Source of the DNA: Lachnospiraceae bacterium UBA3762
Lineage (GTDB): Bacteria; Bacillota; Clostridia; Lachnospirales; Lachnospiraceae
Length of the DNA: 64,000 nucleotides
Assembly (NCBI GenBank): GCA_002371615.1
Contig: DFGA01000064.1
Location: forward strand, 87,605 to 151,604
Direction: 5' to 3'
Shown here: piece by piece, positions 61,339 to 64,000 of the stretch
Layout: every line of letters starts with the position of its first letter
Numbering within the stretch: position 1 is the first letter of the stretch
Translations under genes and position numbers: made by a program
The notes under the pieces: model-generated
Seen by the model: the letters and a program-made list of their open reading frames with translations, nothing else
The model's database searches: none
What the model was told of the DNA's origin: nothing

Positions 61339-63138
61339 ATGGGTTATATCAAAAAAAATCGCGCATATATATGTATGGCGGCATTATTTATAGTTCTGCT
61401 TTGGAGAGCTTTCAGAGGTTTTTGCTGGACGGATGAGAGCTTTTATATTTCTACGGCAGACAGGTTTTACCGCGGTATTATACCGCTGTCCGGGGAGTGG
61501 TATCGTACACAGATGTCATCTGTGTTAATGGTTCCTTTCTATGCTGTATACAGGCTGATCACAGGCGGAACGGACGGCATAGTTCTATATTTCAGGCTGT
61601 TGTATCTTGTCTTGTCTGCAGCAGCCGGTCTTGTGTGGTTTCGGACCCTTCGCAGGCATTATCCCGATTATGTTGCTCTTGTTCCGGCAATATTCATGAT
61701 GTGTTACGCACATCTAAACAATGCGACTTTTTCATACTATATGCTTTCATATATTTTATTGTCTGTCGGACTCATAATGATATATGACTGTATTCATACC
61801 GGGGGCAGAGTTAAGCTTATCGTGGCAGGATCGATGATCGCACTGGCGGTGTTTTGCATGCCTCTTTTTGCGGTAGGATATTTTGCCGTTATGGCAGTTG
61901 TCATCGCAGCTGTTATTGCCGGAGCATTTTCAAAGAAGACCGGTGGAATTAAAGAGGTTGTGACAAAGCTTAAACTTTGGAATATAACTGAATTTACGGT
62001 CATAGGTGTTTTGATCCCGGCAGCCTTATTTGCAGTGTGGTTTCTTCTTCGGGCTGATATCGGGACACTTGCCCGGACACTTCCATATGCCCTCGTAGAC
62101 AATGAACATACCAATACGTTCGGATATTACATCAGAAAACCCCACAGGAGTCTTCTGGAGGTTTTCGGGATATACACGTATGCCGCATACCTGCTGTGTG
62201 CGCTTTCCTTTCTGTTTCAAAAGGTACTCAAAAAACAGCCCTTTTGCGATCTTGTGATATTTGCCGATGTACTCCTGTTTGCACTTATGACATTTCGTTC
62301 ATTCGGGCATACCGGATATATTCAGGTTGTACTGTTTATATGCATGGTTCCGGTATTTTTTGTATCCGAGAGTAAAAATCACAGGTTATTCTGGCTTTTT
62401 AGTGTTCCGGGAGTGCTTGTGGCCGTAATATACTGTTTTGCATCAAGTGATTTTCTCTACGTGATGGCGATAGGCTGTGCTCTTGCCGCGAATATTGCTC
62501 CGTGTGTGATGTATGATTATGTACACGAAAGAGGAGGATCGGAGGAAGGATCAAGTGCGCGTATAAAGGCTTCCCGGGCGTTGCTTTTTACAGTATGCCT
62601 GATAACCGTCGGGATAACCTTTATCCTGAGAATGAAGAATGTATACCGGGATGCACCGATACCTGATCTTACGGAAAAGATCTCATACGGAGTGGCAAAG
62701 GGCCTTTATACTACGCCGGAGCATTTGAGGCAGTACGCAGATGTTTATGAGGTCATAGACAAATACTGTATGAATACTGACAACTATGAGATTATAAGCG
62801 GTAATCCGTCCGGAAACGTTTTGTTCTCCAAAATCCTTCCGTGGGGATATATAGCTGCCGCTTCGGATTGCGGATATCCTACAACGTGGCGTGCAACAGC
62901 ATACAATGAAGAACAGCTTGATAAGTATTACGGATCCAATCCGCATAGTATACCGGATCTGATAATTGTTCTCGATGAGGAAATAGGTTCTTATGATGCG
63001 GCCGGAGATACAGAGGATGACCATAATCCGAATCTTGATGAAATGAGTGACTATTGGAAGGGTTATATTGAGAAAAACGGTTTTACAAATACAAGGTATA
63101 AGTGTGCCACAATTTACGGCCGGCTAAAGGACAGATAA
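61339..63138 (+). CDS. Multi-spanning GT-C-like membrane protein
   Basis: A 599-residue membrane protein with about 12-13 spans and a soluble C-terminal domain of about 150 residues facing outside. An acidic pair occurs in the first extracytoplasmic loop (CWTDESFY, about residues 30-37), in the position of the DE/DD motif of GT-C enzymes such as ArnT and PMT. It would take a sugar from a lipid carrier and transfer it to a surface acceptor, consistent with the flippase and GT2 genes upstream. No close family is recognised. The next gene starts without a gap. Confidence 0.7.
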   Translation: MGYIKKNRAYICMAALFIVLLWRAFRGFCWTDESFYISTADRFYRGIIPLSGEWYRTQMSSVLMVPFYAVYRLITGGTDGIVLYFRLLYLVLSAAAGLVWFRTLRRHYPDYVALVPAIFMMCYAHLNNATFSYYMLSYILLSVGLIMIYDCIHTGGRVKLIVAGSMIALAVFCMPLFAVGYFAVMAVVIAAVIAGAFSKKTGGIKEVVTKLKLWNITEFTVIGVLIPAALFAVWFLLRADIGTLARTLPYALVDNEHTNTFGYYIRKPHRSLLEVFGIYTYAAYLLCALSFLFQKVLKKQPFCDLVIFADVLLFALMTFRSFGHTGYIQVVLFICMVPVFFVSESKNHRLFWLFSVPGVLVAVIYCFASSDFLYVMAIGCALAANIAPCVMYDYVHERGGSEEGSSARIKASRALLFTVCLITVGITFILRMKNVYRDAPIPDLTEKISYGVAKGLYTTPEHLRQYADVYEVIDKYCMNTDNYEIISGNPSGNVLFSKILPWGYIAAASDCGYPTTWRATAYNEEQLDKYYGSNPHSIPDLIIVLDEEIGSYDAAGDTEDDHNPNLDEMSDYWKGYIEKNGFTNTRYKCATIYGRLKDR

Positions 63139-64000
63139 ATGGAACGTGTTGTTGTTGGTATGTCGGGAGGCGTTGACAGCGCAGTCTGTGCATATCTTTT
63201 ACAAAAATCGGGATATGATGTTATAGGAGTGACACTTCGAACGTGGACAGGGGCTTCGGGCGAGGAGAGCAGGTGTTGTGAGATAAATGATGCGCGCTCT
63301 ATCGCGGATGTGCTTGATATTCCTTACTATGTACATGACTGCCAGGCGGAATTCAAAAGCATGGTTACAACCCCTTTTATTGAGGACTATATATGTGGTA
63401 TTACTCCCAATCCCTGCATAGAGTGCAACCGGAAACTAAAATGGAGCAAGATGATTGAAATGGCGGATAATCTCGGGGCAGAGTATGTTGCCACGGGACA
63501 TTATGCCACCGTGGAACTGTTGCCGAACAAAAGATATACGGTAAAGCGTGCAGACAGTCTTGCCAAGGACCAGACATATATGCTCTACAAACTGACTCAG
63601 GAGCAACTGAGGAGAACGCTCATGCCTCTTGGACATCTTACAAAGGATGAGGTACGAAAAATAGCAAAAGCTGCGGGTATACCTGTTGCAGGCAAGGCGG
63701 ACTCGCAGGAAATATGTTTTGTAAGCGATGATGATTATGCGGGGTATATAGAGGAGAACTATGACGGACCGCTTCCGGGTGAAGGTGATTTTGTTGACGA
63801 GGAAGGTAACGTTCTCGGTCATCATAAAGGTGTTATTCATTATACCGTGGGACAGAGAAAGGGGCTGGGGATCGCCCTCGGACATCCTGTGTATGTTAAA
63901 AAAATAGATACCCAAAAGAATGAAGTAGTATTGTCCGATAACGAATCGCTGTTTACCGATACGGTCGTGTGCCGCGATATTAATATGATGGGAATATCCG
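63139..64000 (+). CDS. mnmA: tRNA-specific 2-thiouridylase MnmA, 3' end outside window
   Basis: ATP-dependent enzyme that thiolates U34 of Lys, Glu and Gln tRNAs. About 287 residues are visible. The PP-loop reads VVGMSGGVDSAV, the catalytic Cys region NPCIECNR, then GHYAT, KDQTYMLY and the second active Cys in ADSQEICFV. All key residues are present. The ATG directly follows the preceding stop (TAAATG) with AAAGGA upstream. The frame runs off the window end, so the C-terminal OB domain is cut. Confidence 0.96.
   Translation, partial: MERVVVGMSGGVDSAVCAYLLQKSGYDVIGVTLRTWTGASGEESRCCEINDARSIADVLDIPYYVHDCQAEFKSMVTTPFIEDYICGITPNPCIECNRKLKWSKMIEMADNLGAEYVATGHYATVELLPNKRYTVKRADSLAKDQTYMLYKLTQEQLRRTLMPLGHLTKDEVRKIAKAAGIPVAGKADSQEICFVSDDDYAGYIEENYDGPLPGEGDFVDEEGNVLGHHKGVIHYTVGQRKGLGIALGHPVYVKKIDTQKNEVVLSDNESLFTDTVVCRDINMMGIS

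Noticed and set aside
63436..63915. 159-codon open frame on the - strand at the window end
   Set aside because: The + strand carries an unmistakable mnmA reading frame here.

Overview
The window reads as chromosomal DNA of an anaerobic Gram-positive member of the Clostridia, most likely a Lachnospiraceae xylan and hemicellulose degrader of the Butyrivibrio/Pseudobutyrivibrio type. This is inferred from gene content: an intracellular xylo-oligosaccharide cluster (GH115, SGNH esterase, GH8), YesM/YesN two-component systems, lipoprotein-dependent sugar ABC transporters, a PASTA kinase locus, FIST and hydrogenase-like Fe-S signalling proteins, and no outer-membrane genes. Nearly all genes lie on the + strand, closely packed with 1-14 bp overlaps. 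Only an SGNH lipoprotein and a PD-(D/E)XK protein lie on the - strand. I see no rRNA, tRNA, CRISPR array or intact insertion sequence.

Layout. 1-2.9 kb: rpsB (5' end outside the window), tsf and a CofE-like F420:glutamate ligase homologue. 2.9-9.7 kb: divergent SGNH lipoprotein, then GH115 glucuronidase, acetylesterase, a 54-codon remnant of a sensor kinase and a GH8 reducing-end xylosidase, closed by a terminator. 9.9-11.3 kb: a Re-citrate/isopropylmalate synthase-like enzyme with terminator. 11.4-12.5 kb: decayed sequence and a PD-(D/E)XK protein. 12.7-18.5 kb: a metal efflux operon (separate HMA protein, Zn/Cd-type P-ATPase, ArsR/SmtB repressor) with a clear promoter and operator, translationally joined to a YesN/YesM two-component system. 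18.5-29.5 kb: furanose-type sugar ABC operon with two binding lipoproteins, FGGY kinase, AraD-type epimerase, a hypothetical protein and a DUF2298 membrane protein.

29.5-42.7 kb: a signalling island. It holds a FIST protein, an 859-residue fusion of a sensory-hydrogenase-like Fe-S module with a degenerate GGDEF and an EAL domain, a lipoprotein, XpaC, TelA, two tandem membrane EAL paralogues (one degenerate, one intact) and a YuxH-like EAL/HDOD protein. I regard this as the most novel part of the window: it suggests redox- or H2-linked control of cyclic-di-GMP coupled to an envelope-stress pair.

42.7-54.0 kb: the conserved Firmicutes block priA-def-fmt-yugP-rsmB-rlmN-prpC-prkC-rsgA-rpe. 54.0-63.1 kb: nine overlapping genes that look like a surface-glycan pathway (polyprenyl-phosphate phosphoribosyltransferase-like UbiA protein, two HAD phosphatases, two half-size EamA/SMR flippase-like proteins, an HMGL-type aldolase, a ThDP enzyme, a GT2 polyprenyl-phosphate glycosyltransferase and a GT-C-like membrane protein). 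They run straight into mnmA, which is cut by the window end.

Functions are assigned by reading motifs in the translated sequence; no database search was run. Membrane segments and domain limits are approximate.
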